Below are positions 37,781 through 49,375 of a DNA stretch of 64,000 nucleotides, piece by piece. Source of the stretch: Megachile rotundata (lineage: Eukaryota > Arthropoda > Insecta > Hymenoptera > Megachilidae). Within the stretch, counting starts at the first letter, position 1. Each line of letters opens with the position of its first letter. Location of the stretch: positions 3,758,501 through 3,822,500 of the forward strand of contig NC_134995.1 of the NCBI RefSeq assembly GCF_050947335.1. The letters are read 5' to 3'. The position numbers and the translations under genes were made by a program. Below the pieces are notes generated by a model that was not told where the DNA came from, made no database searches, and was given only the letters and a program-made list of their open reading frames with translations.

Positions 37781-39645
37781 TTGTTAAGGACTCTTTAACA
37801 GTATCTTTAGACTACTTTTACCCTATTTTGTGTATGTCAAGTATTTTTGATAAATATATGTAACAACTGTCGTTCATGAATTCATTTTAATTTCAGTCAA
37901 AGAATTATTAGAGGAATAAAAGCATAAGGACCTATGGTTCCAACGAGACAAAGCCATATGTCATATGATCAACGAAACAATTGATTTATCGCGAGTGAAA
38001 CGTAGAGGTAGCATTATCTCTTGAAGTAGTGATGTTAATTAACATAAAAGGTCAAGAACTGTTCTTGTCACGCAAGATGAGTTAGAACACATGGCATGCA
38101 GACAAAGGGAAGACTAGTTCATAGAATATTTCATTGAGACAAAAGGAGTCACAGTGTTCAAGAATTGATTTCGTTATTTTGTACATTGGAAAATTATTAA
38201 TTTTCATTCGACAGGAAATTCATTGTCGTTTCATATGGTGACCTCCGTCTTATTTTGTATTTTTCTGTGTTTTACTGTAATTAATATTCGCAGTGAACAA
38301 CAACTCATTACAATTAAATAGATGTTATGTGTTTTAATTTAAAAAGTTACAAATTTGATAATTTGAAATGGTGATAATTTAAAGATTTGAAGATTTGGAG
38401 GTATTGGAAATTCAAATTATTATGCTTCAAAGTTCCTAAATTTTTCAGCCATTTAATTATAGTAGAGGTTTAGTGCTTTAGAAGTTTAAAAGTTTGAAGA
38501 TACGGTAATTATTGATGTTTCGAATTCAGAAATTAGTTAACCATCGTATCAATCCAATTACACATTCATAGTCACAGTTCTGTATTACTGTCCCGCAGTA
38601 ATAAAAAAATGATTTTTATACTACCAATTTATTTAAGGCGTTAGATAAAAGTTGGAACTGTATTATAGATTTGAAAATATCACAAAGTAGTTATTTAAAC
38701 GAAATTGTATATGACGCTCTAAACATTGCCATAGCAAAGCTATGCGTGGTTACTTTGTTATACTATCCATGTTATTGTACGTCTTTGTGGAATCTGACTT
38801 CTGAATAAGAAGCAAGATATTTTTTTGCACGAATTTCCCCAAAATCCCTAATTTCCCTCCTTACGCAGTTTCTTCCACCTTTCGTTACTTTGTTATCCCG
38901 TAACTGAACACTCGGTTTCTCGTTTGATAAGGATTTACGATTTAACGAGTAATTGATGCGGCAGAGGGGTGAAAAGTGACAAGCCCCTGTACCGCTTTCC
39001 TTCTAACGATCTCTTCCACTCTTTATATTGACTATGTTGTCGCGGTAAAAAGAAGCTTATAGGATTTTCCGTTCCTGTCACTAATTTACGGTAGTTTCTG
39101 TCGTGAAATGGAAGCGGTAAGAACCCCTTTTCCCAGCGTGTAGCTCTTACGTTCCGCCTCGTCGAACATTTCATCGACTATGGAAATGGTTTTCTCAATA
39201 ATGCGGAGATATGTTCAGAGGAGATACTATTCTTTAGCACGGGAGCAGGTACCAGAACAATCTCTACAGACAACGTGTTATATACATCGTAACCGGAGCA
39301 AACATGGATGCTGTGTTATTTGAGACGTTTGCAAACGACACAATATGATAAATGCTTAAGGTTTCTTGCGTGTAGTTCGACCACCATGATAATTCTACGA
39401 ATGCTTAACGTTAGAACAAACAACGTCGCATGCAGAGTCACTGGTGGTAAAAACTGTAGAATGCACATCTATGCAAACTTTGACTTTGTTTAGTTACAGA
39501 GTAAGTGATTAAAATTGAATCATTAACTTCTAGTTTAACCACTTAATTAGATGACTTTCTTATGAAGCGAAAATGATTTTTACACTACTAATGAAAAATA
39601 AATTAACAGTAAAAATGCTGAGTAGAGGTCCTCGTTCCAAATATC

Positions 39646-39704
39646 TTAACCTTGATATATGTTATCAAGGACGTGTCCTTGATTAACATACACAAGGTTT
39701 TAAC
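39646..39704. repeat. compound palindrome
   Basis: The core TATGTTATCAAGGAC / GTCCTTGATTAACATA (39658-39690) pairs almost completely with no loop, and an outer pair (TTAACCTTG / CAAGGTTTTAA) extends it. There is no associated element. It could be a recombination scar or MITE relic. Confidence 0.65.
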
Positions 39705-40197
39705 CTTCACTCGTTTATTAAGAAAGTATCAAAAAAGTTATAGCATAAATTTTGTTTGAAACTTAACAAGAGCATACAAAGAGTTTCGTCCTTTTGTACT
39801 TTTCTGTACCATCCTCAAATTCTTCATTTATACGCTCCCCTTGGTGGAGGAGGCTCCATTCTACAGTACGAACTAACTAGCCGTCCCTAATCATTCCCCT
39901 TCGGGCTGGCTTTAAATTTTATTATTATTATACTTACATTTTTTCTGTCAATAATAAGCTATGAGTGATGATTAAATTATTGGGAAAAATTTCTGGAGGA
40001 TATGTCTTTAACAACCTATATCAAGGTCAAGGTCATTGGAGCAGGATTAATACTTTGTTCCGGCGATTTTTTACATCCTCCTGAATTTCAAGTCATATCA
40101 AGTTACTACACGACGTTATTGCCTTCGGTTTTGGATCACTTGTTGCTGTAAGTGTAATGTTTAATATACAGCTACATATAATTAAGGTAAGAGCACC

Positions 40198-40913
40198 ATT
40201 AGTTGACACTGTGCCAGTACTCGACACTTTTCCAAAAAAAAAGTAAATAGATAAGGAAACCACAAGTTGGAATACATCAAACTTTATTAATCTGTATACT
40301 GTCAAGCTTCAGTGGCTTAACTGCGAACTATTGAGCATATCTGGCATTCAAAAATGTAATAGCAATTGATTAATCAAACTTGCCCACGGCTCTTACGATT
40401 TTTTAGTGTTTTCTTATATAAATAGTTAAGGAATTGGTTAAAATGTAAGTACTGCATGTTTATATTATTTAGTAATTGCGAGTAAAAAAGGCAGTTTATG
40501 TTGTTTGAAACTTAAAAAGAGGTGTATTTATTAAAATTGGCAACAAACAATGCTAAATTGTCTAAATACACTCCGTGTCAACTACTGAAACTTGTAATGG
40601 TCTATTATTCAGTAATGGACATGGGGTGTCAACTATTAAATTTTTACTTTTCAACTACTGATTTTGTTCCTCTGTCAATTTTGAGATGCCTCCTACGAAG
40701 GGTAACTTCAGAAATTATACAGAAGAGACTACGCGAGCGGCTGTGGAAGATGTCCGGTTCCATAAAACTCCATATAAAATGGCAGCTAGGAAATTTAGCG
40801 TTCCAAGGACAACTTCAAAATACAAGGTTGAAGGCAAACGTCCAATTAAAAGAAAAATGGCCCCAGATAGGGTATTGACTGATGCAGAAGAAAATGCAAT
40901 AAAAAACTGATAT
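40198..40913 (+). mobile_element. pogo-like element fragment, copy 1
   Basis: About 715 bp nearly identical to 57181-57897, starting at ATTAGTTGACACTGTGCC in both. It comprises a leader of about 490 bp with three copies of a GTGTCAACTACTGA-type motif (about 40576-40660) and then the start of a transposase frame. Both copies lose similarity at the same place, just past GATATGAGGA, so the truncation probably predates the copying. Further copies of the motif follow in this copy at 41085-41155. Confidence 0.75.
40686..40910 (+). pseudogene. N-terminal fragment of pogo-like transposase (psq-type HTH)
   Basis: A 74-codon frame beginning MPPTKGNFRNYTEE. Residues 10-52 (YTEETTRAAVEDVRF, then KMAARKFSVPRTT) have the layout of the psq/HTH DNA-binding domain that opens pogo-superfamily transposases: acidic start, alternating Ala/Val helix, 'AA+.F.VP..T' recognition helix. 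LTDAEENAIKN after it fits the linker to the second HTH. The frame stops there; no catalytic DDE domain follows. A full protein of this group is several hundred residues, so this is a fragment. The ATG is the first in a frame preceded by stops. The partner copy is at 57668. Confidence 0.7.
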
Positions 40914-41084
40914 GAGGAGTATTCGAACTCTTCATATTAAATATTTATTATTAACTCCTCATATTAATCCTTAATTATTAAATATTTTTTGTAAACTTAC
41001 TCAAGAATAATCTTTTTTAAATGTTCAAAAAAATTCTGTATTCACACATTATCAAGACTAGTTCATTAATTAGATTTTCTCCCT

Positions 41085-41160
41085 ATGTTAACTACTGAAA
41101 CAAAAGGTGTTAACTACTAAATTTTCTGTTTTCGCTAGGTGTCAACTACTGAATTAAATT
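41085..41160 (+). repeat. cluster of three GTGTCAACTACTGA-type motifs
   Basis: TGTTAACTACTGAAAC, GGTGTTAACTACTAAAT and GGTGTCAACTACTGAAT occur within 70 bp. The same motif occurs three times upstream of the psq frame, and in inverted form (AGTTGACAC) at the left end of the element. Possibly the other terminus of the pogo-like element with transposase-binding sites (inference). Confidence 0.5.
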
Positions 41161-42620
41161 TTACATTTAGAAGAAAAAAAGAAAATTTTCAACGGCCGTC
41201 AGGAATGATTACTTGTAATAGAATAGAAGAATAGTTTGTGTAGTGATTGCTAATCATAAATTTTCCATAAAGTGATCTTAGCCTGAGTTGTGTGAACAAA
41301 TAAACAAAAAATTCCTTAAAGAGTCAACTACTAGTACCTTTACCTCAAATATACTTAATAATATAGAAAATAATGTTCTTTTTACGAAAAACTGTATACA
41401 AACATAAGTAAAAGTGTAGAGGAATACAGTAAATATAGTAAAAAATCTTATTAATACGCGAAATCGTATTTTCGCTATAACTGATGCAGATGAGAACACA
41501 ATAAATTATTAAGTTTCGTATTTGCGTACATAAAGCACAGTAATACAATTTTTCTTAAACGATTGTTACTATAAGCCTCGAGTTCTAGCCATAGTTCAAG
41601 TGGAACTAGCATTTTGTTACGCGCTGTACCTTCTATCGAGAAATATTCAGGTAGACACCTTGTCCGTTAGTATCACAATATACGCCATTGTTCCGAACAA
41701 TCGTCCAGGTGTTCCCCTTGCTCTAACGGATTAAAAAGCTACTCACGATCAGTGGGACGTGACGTGTCAAATTTCATTTCCGTCGTTGACAGCTTGTCAA
41801 TCAAATTTAAATCCGCCGTTTTTTTCGGTGAACAGATGTAACAAAATGGAATTTATGAATTGTGAACGTTTAATGGTGTGTGAAAAGTTTCATGAAACTT
41901 AGACGACGAAATCATCATGGCAAATAGTATGACGTATTTAAAATAGTCCTAGCTCCCTTTCTTGTTAGACCGTCCAATATCAAATTTATATTCGTATGTC
42001 TAGTATATATTTTGTATAGTTTTATATAAATCTGTAAATTAGTCCTCTTTATTGCTTTGATATTTTGGAAGCGAAAAATAAATCATATTTTTCGTAGTAC
42101 GTAAAATGTCGTAAGTACGTAAACATCAATTATGAATATGCATGTACGCAAATTAAAAAATTTTTTAAGTTATTAAAGACGAACAAGTAACAATATTCTT
42201 TAATTTATCAGAAAAAGTAAAGACTAAGTAAAAAATAAAACCATATCACGTAATGGAGTAGATATGTTCCTCATAAAACAACTAAAGTTTAAAACACACA
42301 TTTTAATTTCACATTAAGGAACAAAATGCTGGATCTTCTATGCAATTGAGTTGACCTATATTTTTAACAGATGTATTATAAAGAGAACTATTAAAAGCAG
42401 AAAAAATTTGTAAACTAAGAGACTTAAAGATGTAAGAAGACCTATCTTCGTACAACTTTGATTTTTTACTAAATGCAACTGTGTGTTTAAAAGATTCAAA
42501 TGTATTCTATCTTTCAATGGATCAATACACTGTTTTCTATGTAGATCCATTTTTCAGAATATTCTGTAAAATATAGTTAAGATATAATACAAAGTAAAGA
42601 ATAGTCAACTACTAGTATTA
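41161..42620. other. no feature recognised
   Basis: AT-rich. A GTCAACTACTAGTA phrase at about 41323 recurs at about 42604. No genes supported. Confidence 0.4.
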
Positions 42621-42624
42621 GTAC

Positions 42625-42980
42625 TTTAAGCTTAAAATATATTTTAGAAAACAATTTTAAATATCTCAAGAGTTGCTGATACCTTTTGATAAATGTCCAT
42701 GTACAGTACAAAAAATTGTATACGTATAATAGATAGTGAAATATTTTAAACTTAAAAGGTATTTTGCATAAAAATTTGGACTGCCTGAAGAATTGCTGAT
42801 TTTTGTTGACTTTTTGATACATATAAAATACATAATACAAAAGATCAATAATTAATGAAATATGTTAAGCCTAAAAATTATTATATACAACAATTTAAAA
42901 TATGTCATGAGTTATCAATATGTTCGTATACTATACTCTTATATTTTCTACTCTTCTTCTTATATACTCTATTCTTATAT
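42625..42980 (+). repeat. diverged tandem repeat, 119-bp period, three units
   Basis: Units starting at about 42625, 42744 and 42863 share TTAA(G/A)C(T/C)TAAAA near the start and AGTTGCTGAT (or variants) about 45 bp later. They are strongly diverged. The overlapping open frames on the minus strand here are products of the repeat and are not taken as genes. Confidence 0.5.
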
Positions 42981-43175
42981 ACTTTGTTACATAATTTGGT
43001 ATTTCAAATTATTGTTTAATAGGCAGTGTTCTAAATATGCTAAATTTCCTCCACTACTAATATTATGCTTAAGTTGCACGAGTGCATCATAACCATTAAA
43101 CTCTCTGCTATGACTAATAACACAATAATTAATGAACATTTATTCTGTTTCTAATGAGCAATATTAATGAACAAT

Positions 43176-43300
43176 ATTGGTCAAACAACACTCACCAGTC
43201 TCATTATCTTCAAATACTACGTAATTGAAGCATTAGATGACCATCATCAAGTTGATGTATATATTGATTTTCTAAAAGCATTTGATACTGTGACACAATG
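43176..43300 (+). pseudogene. non-LTR retrotransposon reverse transcriptase scrap
   Basis: In one frame the sequence reads GQTTLTSLIIFKYYVIEALD, then HHQVDVYIDFLKAFDTV. This matches the reverse transcriptase core of Jockey/R1-type LINEs, where the segment '(D/Y)xDFxKAFD' is motif A with a catalytic Asp. Only about 40 residues remain and similarity ends near 43300. Nothing upstream or downstream resembles the rest of ORF2, so it is a short dead fragment. Confidence 0.75.
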
Positions 43301-44670
43301 TTCCGCAGAATCTAATATACGGGATGTTTCATAAAATGCAACAAGCAATTCTTCAAGTATTGAAGTCATGTGAGAAAAAATATTATTTTCAAAATATTAT
43401 TTATTATTAATTTATAGTATATCAAAGTAGCAATGATTATTTGGAAAACAATTTTGATAATGAATGGTTATCTTGGGATTTTTTAAATAGAACCATACAT
43501 TTTTTTATGTTGATACAATCTTTTTTACGTAGGATCTGCAGCATAAAAATGTGTTAGAGTGTAATATATTAGAAAAAGTAATAGTTAAACAAATGAATCG
43601 TTTATGAATTATTTTGCATTAAAAATTAAGGTATTTCATATTGAATTTCGAATATCATCGCCAACTGTTCACTTTTTTAACTTTGGACTTTAATACTATT
43701 TTACTGAAAACATTTATTAGTCGAGGAAGTCATAACTGCTAATTGGATCTCGTGATGGGAGGGCGTTGAAGACAGAATAGGAGGAGTCATATGCATTCTT
43801 CTCAGTTTCGATCTGTACAGTTCCATTAAAGAGATGAAATATAAGGAAAGTTCTATGTAAGGAAAGTATAAATTAAATGTGGATTTTTATATGGATTTTT
43901 CACACTGTTAAGAACTTACACCTAATAGATTGTAAATCATTTCAATTTTTGAGTTCAAAATATTTTAAGAACCATTTATTTTTTATAATATTACTCTTTT
44001 GTATAAAACATTCCAGAAAATCGCTTTACTTAAAAAATAGTTTCATTTAAACACTCAAATTAACCTTGATTTCGTAATAAAAACAGTGATTTCTGAAATT
44101 ATTAATGCTTTTGTTGTAAACTTGACGTCCATCAATTTTAGTAACTTTTGTTTATACAGCATGTCATGAAAAAGAACTGACACAGCGTGAAAATATGTCG
44201 GAAATGTAGAATGAAATTTTTTCATTCGATATTTTATTTTTGAAAAAATCGACACTGAAAGTTTGTTCAAAACACGTACAATCAATTCAACCACAACTAA
44301 AGGAATTTTATGTACACAGTCTCTGTTCGCTTCAATACATGTCCCTAATATTTTTACATTGATTCAGTTAATCCGAATAATTAAGGTATAAGACAATAAA
44401 AAGAGGTTATTATTTTTATTAATCCAAAAATTGTTGAAAACATTGTCTATATATTACCACGGTGATTAACATTGTGTAATATATTATGTATGATTCTGCA
44501 TACATAATATAGCGTTCTTATTAAACAATCTACGTCCAATTTATAAATTGTTACTTTGCAATTTTAATGTTGAAATACTACAATGATTTTTCCACGTAGC
44601 TATTCAATATTCGGTATCTCATCACTATACAAGACGGATCCATCTGCAATCGAAGTTTGCCATCGAAGTG
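43301..44670. other. no feature recognised
   Basis: GGATGTTTCATAAAATGC at about 43322 resembles a transposon-end phrase but has no partner. The rest is AT-rich and unassigned. Confidence 0.35.
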
Positions 44671-44676
44671 GCATCA

Positions 44677-44828
44677 CACTTCTGTTTGTTAGGTCGAATA
44701 TCATCGAAAAGGAGGCAAAAAATAATTGGTTTACTGTACTGCCATTAAGTATATTTTTTATTTGACAATGCTTTGTTGTTCAGTGCATGATATCGCATTG
44801 TACAATATATTCGACCTAACGAGAAGTG
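44677..44828. repeat. small inverted repeat (possible MITE)
   Basis: CACTTCTGTTTGTTAGGTCGAATA at 44677 onward and its inverted counterpart ATATTCGACCTAACGAGAAGTG (44807-44828) enclose about 105 bp. An isolated AAAGGGTTAA (44852-44861), a piggyBac-like terminus, follows 23 bp downstream. Confidence 0.5.
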
Positions 44829-45009
44829 CTCTTGAAAACATCCTCAAACACAAAGGGTTAACATGACTCCACAAATAAAAGTTTAGGTCTGTAATAGTGG
44901 TAGCCAACGTATTGTATCATATACGGAATGATAATTTGCAATTCTCCACACAACCAATGTAAACGAATGTAAATATACATTATGTTATCAACAAGTTATA
45001 TTAACAAAA

Positions 45010-45874
45010 TGGGGTCATACCACGCCAAATCGATCACTTTTGGAAGTCACCATCTCCGATTTTGTTTTAATCGAAATATGATGTAGTCCATGTGAAATTA
45101 GGAGGGGTTTAAGTCATCATTTTGCCGGTTTCGAATTTGTTAAGGAATGGCAAGCCTCCAAAGTTTGCAATGTTTGCCCATTTTGGCGAAAATAGGATTC
45201 ACTTAGCCTACCTGAAACCGGGATACCCCGTGTTCTTTTCCAGCTTGTAGAGGCGTCAATTTTTGAGGCTCCATCGTTCTGAAGAGCTCATTTTAAAGGG
45301 GAAGCATCAAAGAATATAACCATATCTTTTATAAATTTTAACCCTTTACGCCCTTCATTGAGAAAAACGCAAAAAAAGAATTTGTTTAACCCTTTTGCTA
45401 CGGCAGGCCCGTCCGCCGAAGTACCGTCACGGAACAGAATGCTCAGATATCCAAAAGTCGTGGCGCGGATGCCGCGTATATGCGGCGCTCGTACCCACAG
45501 GTCGTCGTGTGGATGCCGCATATATGCGGCGCTCGGCGTGAAAGGGTTAAATTTTCCGACATTTTGTAACAAATTGACGGAATTAGAAAAAATATTTTAA
45601 AATAGCCCAATTCCTCATGAATAAAACGAAAAAAAAATTTAACTAAATCGGTTAAGAAGTTTCTGAGAAAAAAATTCCTAAGTGAACCCTATTTTCGCCA
45701 AAATGGGCAAAAATTGCAAACTTTGGAGACTTGCCATTCCTTAACAAATTCGAAACCGGCAAAATGATGACTTAAACCCCTCCTAATTTCACATGGACTA
45801 CATCATATTTCGATTAAAACAAAATCGGAGATGATGACTTCCAAAAGTGATCGATTTGGCGTGGAATGACCCAA
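45010..45874. mobile_element. long-inverted-repeat non-autonomous element (GGGTCATTCCACGCC ends)
   Basis: About 200 bp at 45010-45206 is the inverted copy of 45678-45874 (outer sequence TGGGGTCATACCACGCC against TTGGGTCATTCCACGCC). The arms match closely through ATCGATCACTTTTGGAAGTC and on to a TTTTGGCGAAAATAG block. The interior has no transposase and contains a complete TTAA-flanked MITE (45386-45550). The flanking target duplication is unclear. Superfamily not assigned. Confidence 0.8.
45386..45550. mobile_element. 165-bp piggyBac-like MITE, TTAA-flanked
   Basis: TTAA at both ends (45386-45389 and 45547-45550), with inverted ends beginning CCCTTT (left CCCTTTTGCTACGG; right, read in reverse, CCCTTTCACGCC). 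TTAA target sites and CCC-type ends are hallmarks of piggyBac-like elements. The right half holds two 44-bp units, each centred on a palindrome: GCCGCGTATATGCGGC (45471-45486, one mismatch) and GCCGCATATATGCGGC (45515-45530, perfect). It is inserted in the 45010-45874 element and is GC-rich, standing out from its host sequence. Open frames on both strands here are incidental. Confidence 0.82.
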
Positions 45875-47889
45875 TGTTATATTATCAAGACGTTACGTTA
45901 TTAAAATGTTATATTGCCGTTATGCTACAAAAAAAGAAATAAAATCCTTTAATCTCCCATTATACCAATGTAAATATTCACACTTCACCTGATTCGAAAA
46001 ATTCAACATGTTATAAAATAATACGTGTATTTTCAGATACTTATCAATGTCAGTTATGCATGTTGAACGCTGGATTATGCGAATGTTATTTCATTAGTCT
46101 ATAAAATTACTAAGAAAAATAGTATGTAGTTAAAATTACTATTTCATTGCTATTCACAATCATAATAATTCACAGTGCATAATTATAATATGCAAGCCCT
46201 TGTACTTTACAAATGTGATAAGAGTGCAGTTTATTCTCATATAGTACGCGATGAATCGTAAATTCAGTAATATTGTATAGCGAAGAAAATTTTCGATACT
46301 CATGCCAGGCGCATTTGTCACGTTATGCAAAAATTCTTTCTTCCGCATTCATACTAATTTGACGATGGCGACCTTCGTACTTCGACGAAGTGGCTCAAAG
46401 GAACCGTATTCCGCAGCAGTTCGTTTTGCTCTTTGAATAACTTACTTCTATCGCGATGTCGCTGATTTCGATATCGGTTTTTATGATAATTAACTGCGGC
46501 CGATGCATTAACGCCACATGCATCCAACGCAAGAAATATATCCGTATACTCTCGATTATACTGGTAGTCGTATCTGCAGTCTGATAGAAACTGGAAACTC
46601 TATTTTACGAGTGTAAAAGTAAAGCAAAAGTAATAGTTGATGTTTATAATTACGAGAGTGGTTTTCAAGGGTAAATGTGGTCTGCATTGAAATCCGGTGA
46701 GCTGAGAAAATATGGCAATCATGGAAGAGATTTTTAGACATTTTGCGAGACTCAAAGATTTACGAATGAATTTGAGGATTTGAAGCCTGTTTTTAACGCG
46801 AATTTGGATGTTAACCCTTTTGATTAACGCCCTCACTACCGCGCTTCCTTATCCCTTTTACAGCAATAAGGATAGTTAAATATAAGTTACAAATGCCCCT
46901 TAGAATTAAATATGATTGATGATGAGAAATATTATGAACGAGATTCTAGTTGAATGTTGCTCCGTTATGTAAACGCTAATTGAACATACGAGTGATACAC
47001 AACTTGACGGTTCTTAACTCTGAATGTGTCTATTTGTTATAGACTGAAGTAATCTTTATGATTGTCTGAACTGAACTTGTTCTCTTTTCGGTTTCTTGTA
47101 AACCTATTCACCTCTCTGCCCTGTCCAATCTAATTAGCGAATGAGCTTCCGGGAGTTGGTCTAGCATGAATGTCATCAAAGGTAACCAATCAATGTGATT
47201 GTTTGACCTTTGACAAAATGTGATAGGCTAATTCTAAATGGCCATAGACACTTCCCTTGTATGCCCGTCATAAATCTTGCTGCTGTGGTGAACGTCTAAC
47301 TGGTATATGGTTCAGACCCGATACGTTGGGAACCCACGACTTGAAGTATGCTTAACGAGAAGACCCCTTGATAGGTCTCGGTTCTGACTTCGCGGAAACC
47401 ACCACAGGAGATTCATTGAAGACACAGGACAGAGATTCAGAGACAGTGCAAGCCAGTTCAGAATTGTGAAAATAAATTAGACGTAAGTAGGATTTCTATA
47501 TATAATTGTTCAGGGGTTATGTGAAATAAAACACGTACTGTTTATCAGAATAGTTATTATATTTATAAGTGAAAATAAACTATGAAAGAACCTGTAATAG
47601 AATTCGGTGCTTACGAGGCGGGCGCACGGTTAGAACTAAACTAAGAAAAAACTGCAACGACAGTACATGTCCATACCTGGAGTACTTGCGGGCCCCCAGA
47701 CCCTAAATTAACTTCCAAGGATGTAGGGTTTTCTAAAGACGGCTAAAACATGGTGAAGGCTTTAGCTTCAACAATAATGAACAAAGACAACGATTATAGA
47801 GGTTACTTTAAGAAAAATGAATGGACAGTAAATGAGTGGACATTATTTGTTGTTCTAAGTTGTATATTTTGTGACAGCGCGGAACAAAG
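45875..47889. other. no gene recognised; possible LTR-like or promoter-like block
   Basis: 46811-46820 is an isolated TTAACCCTTT, a piggyBac-like terminus without a partner. 47100-47480 is less AT-rich and contains an AGACGTAAGTAGG donor-like site at about 47478, but no coding exon is recognisable. Confidence 0.35.
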
Positions 47890-48110
47890 CCATAGGAATT
47901 TAGGGACCTCGATATTTAAATATTCAGAGATTTCTGAATTTTGAGATCTACTGGTATAGAAATATAAAGATTTGGCGATGTAGAAGCTTTGTAACAAACA
48001 AATTCATGAATCTAAATATTTGAGAGGATAGGAACTTGGAAATGTAAGAATGTAGAGACATAAGCAGTTAAACGTTGAAATGTGCAGATCTAAAAATACG
48101 AAAATCCAGT
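47890..48110. repeat. degenerate short-period tract (GAAAT..TAGA type)
   Basis: About 220 bp of loose 8-10 bp phrases such as AGAAATATAAAGATTTGG and GGAAATGTAAGAATGTAGAG, purine-rich on the plus strand. It is the opposite strand polarity of the tract at 35391-35840. Confidence 0.55.
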
Positions 48111-48894
48111 GTTCTATGTCAAGCTTTGAACAGCGCGAAAACCATCGTGAGTTGTGTGAATAACAATTAGACCAATACCAAATGTTAAATAGATTTATGG
48201 CAGGGATGGCCATTATCGAGATTGATGACGATAAACAGTCACTACATGGGACCCTTGCCATGGGTCTTGACTTCGTCCACCTCGAAGACGCTCGTATTCC
48301 CCCTCCACAGTGAAACGCATTAAGGGCGTACTGGAAGGGAGGGTATGACGCAATTTAGTTTCTCAGTTTAGTTCAGCTTTCGCAGTTCACAGCTTTCATT
48401 TAAAAATTCGGGAAATACCATCTTGACATGACTCAAAGTGCAGTAAATACGTATACACGCACACACAATTACACTTCAACACACCACACAGGCAATAGGA
48501 ATAAATAAATGTGGACGGAATCAGCATACAATTATTTCATTCCTAATTTAACAATTGGGTGGTCCTTCGATCACATGACACAACAAGGAGTACATAATTC
48601 TAGGAAGATTAGACCACTTCCTAACTTGAGAAGCCAGATTGTATTATAGTGGAGCAAAAGTTATAGTGGAACAAATTAATTGTATTAATGGTCACAAAGA
48701 TGTATTAGGTTCCTATGGGTGTGTGAGGTGTACAGTTGCTACACGTTTTCAAAAACACAATAGTTATTGCAAACTGGGACTTTTACAATACAATTGTCTT
48801 TATCACAGGTATAATGTGTGTGCCTATGTTACCTAATGCAATGAATGCTCGGTTTTGACGCATTGTCAATGCAGGACTCAACATATAGTTAATG
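48111..48894. other. unassigned, with a shared 19-bp phrase
   Basis: ATTGGGTGGTCCTTCGATC at 48554 also occurs at about 57951. In both places it follows AACA or AAACA. This could be an LTR 3' end plus primer-binding region (inference). No gene is supported; the frame at 48639-48836 is unrecognised. Confidence 0.35.
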
Positions 48895-49375
48895 TAATAA
48901 ACTTTTAAAATTAAATACTAATAAGAGGAGATTGAACATTTGCTTCAAATTTAATACCAACAAAAGGAACTCGAATTAATTATCATCAGTTTTATATTTG
49001 TTACAGGTGTAATACTCCAACATATGATTACAAAAAGTTATCAAACAATTTTTGTTTCCTTTTTTATAATAAATGTACTTTTTATAAAAATGCTTTTTGC
49101 AATTTTTATAAATGATTAAATTCATCCTTTTATAACTTATTAAATGTCAACGTACATGAGACTTTCTTGTAACTCTAAAGGGAAGACATGCGATTACATC
49201 TTTGACTGTATGCTTCAGTAGTGGATGCAGCACTCAAGCGTTTTTAGAATATTAATAAGAAGACATGCTAGAATGGTAGAAAACTTACACGCTCAAAACT
49301 GTAGTACCCAAATATAGTTGCAGAAGTCAGATTTTCACTGCACCGATTGCATATCCAATGCGATTATTTTTGTTA
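48895..49375. repeat. dispersed repeat R, copy 2
   Basis: Homologous to 3843-4322 in the same orientation over about 460 bp. Differs by many substitutions and small indels. Non-coding. Confidence 0.75.

Larger units (their letters stand above)
35841..40197. other. no gene recognised; AT hairpins
   Basis: Mostly AT-rich and featureless. 36290-36480 is G-rich on the plus strand after a short (TA)n run. 38370-38510 has a weak form of the 'gaagatttgga' short-period repeat. The minus-strand frame at 38935-39174 has no recognisable domain. Two hairpins are listed separately. Confidence 0.4.

Noticed and set aside
45288..45600. Frames on both strands resembling the frame at 63530-63796
   Set aside because: The shared peptide is encoded by the TTAA MITE copies, not by a gene.
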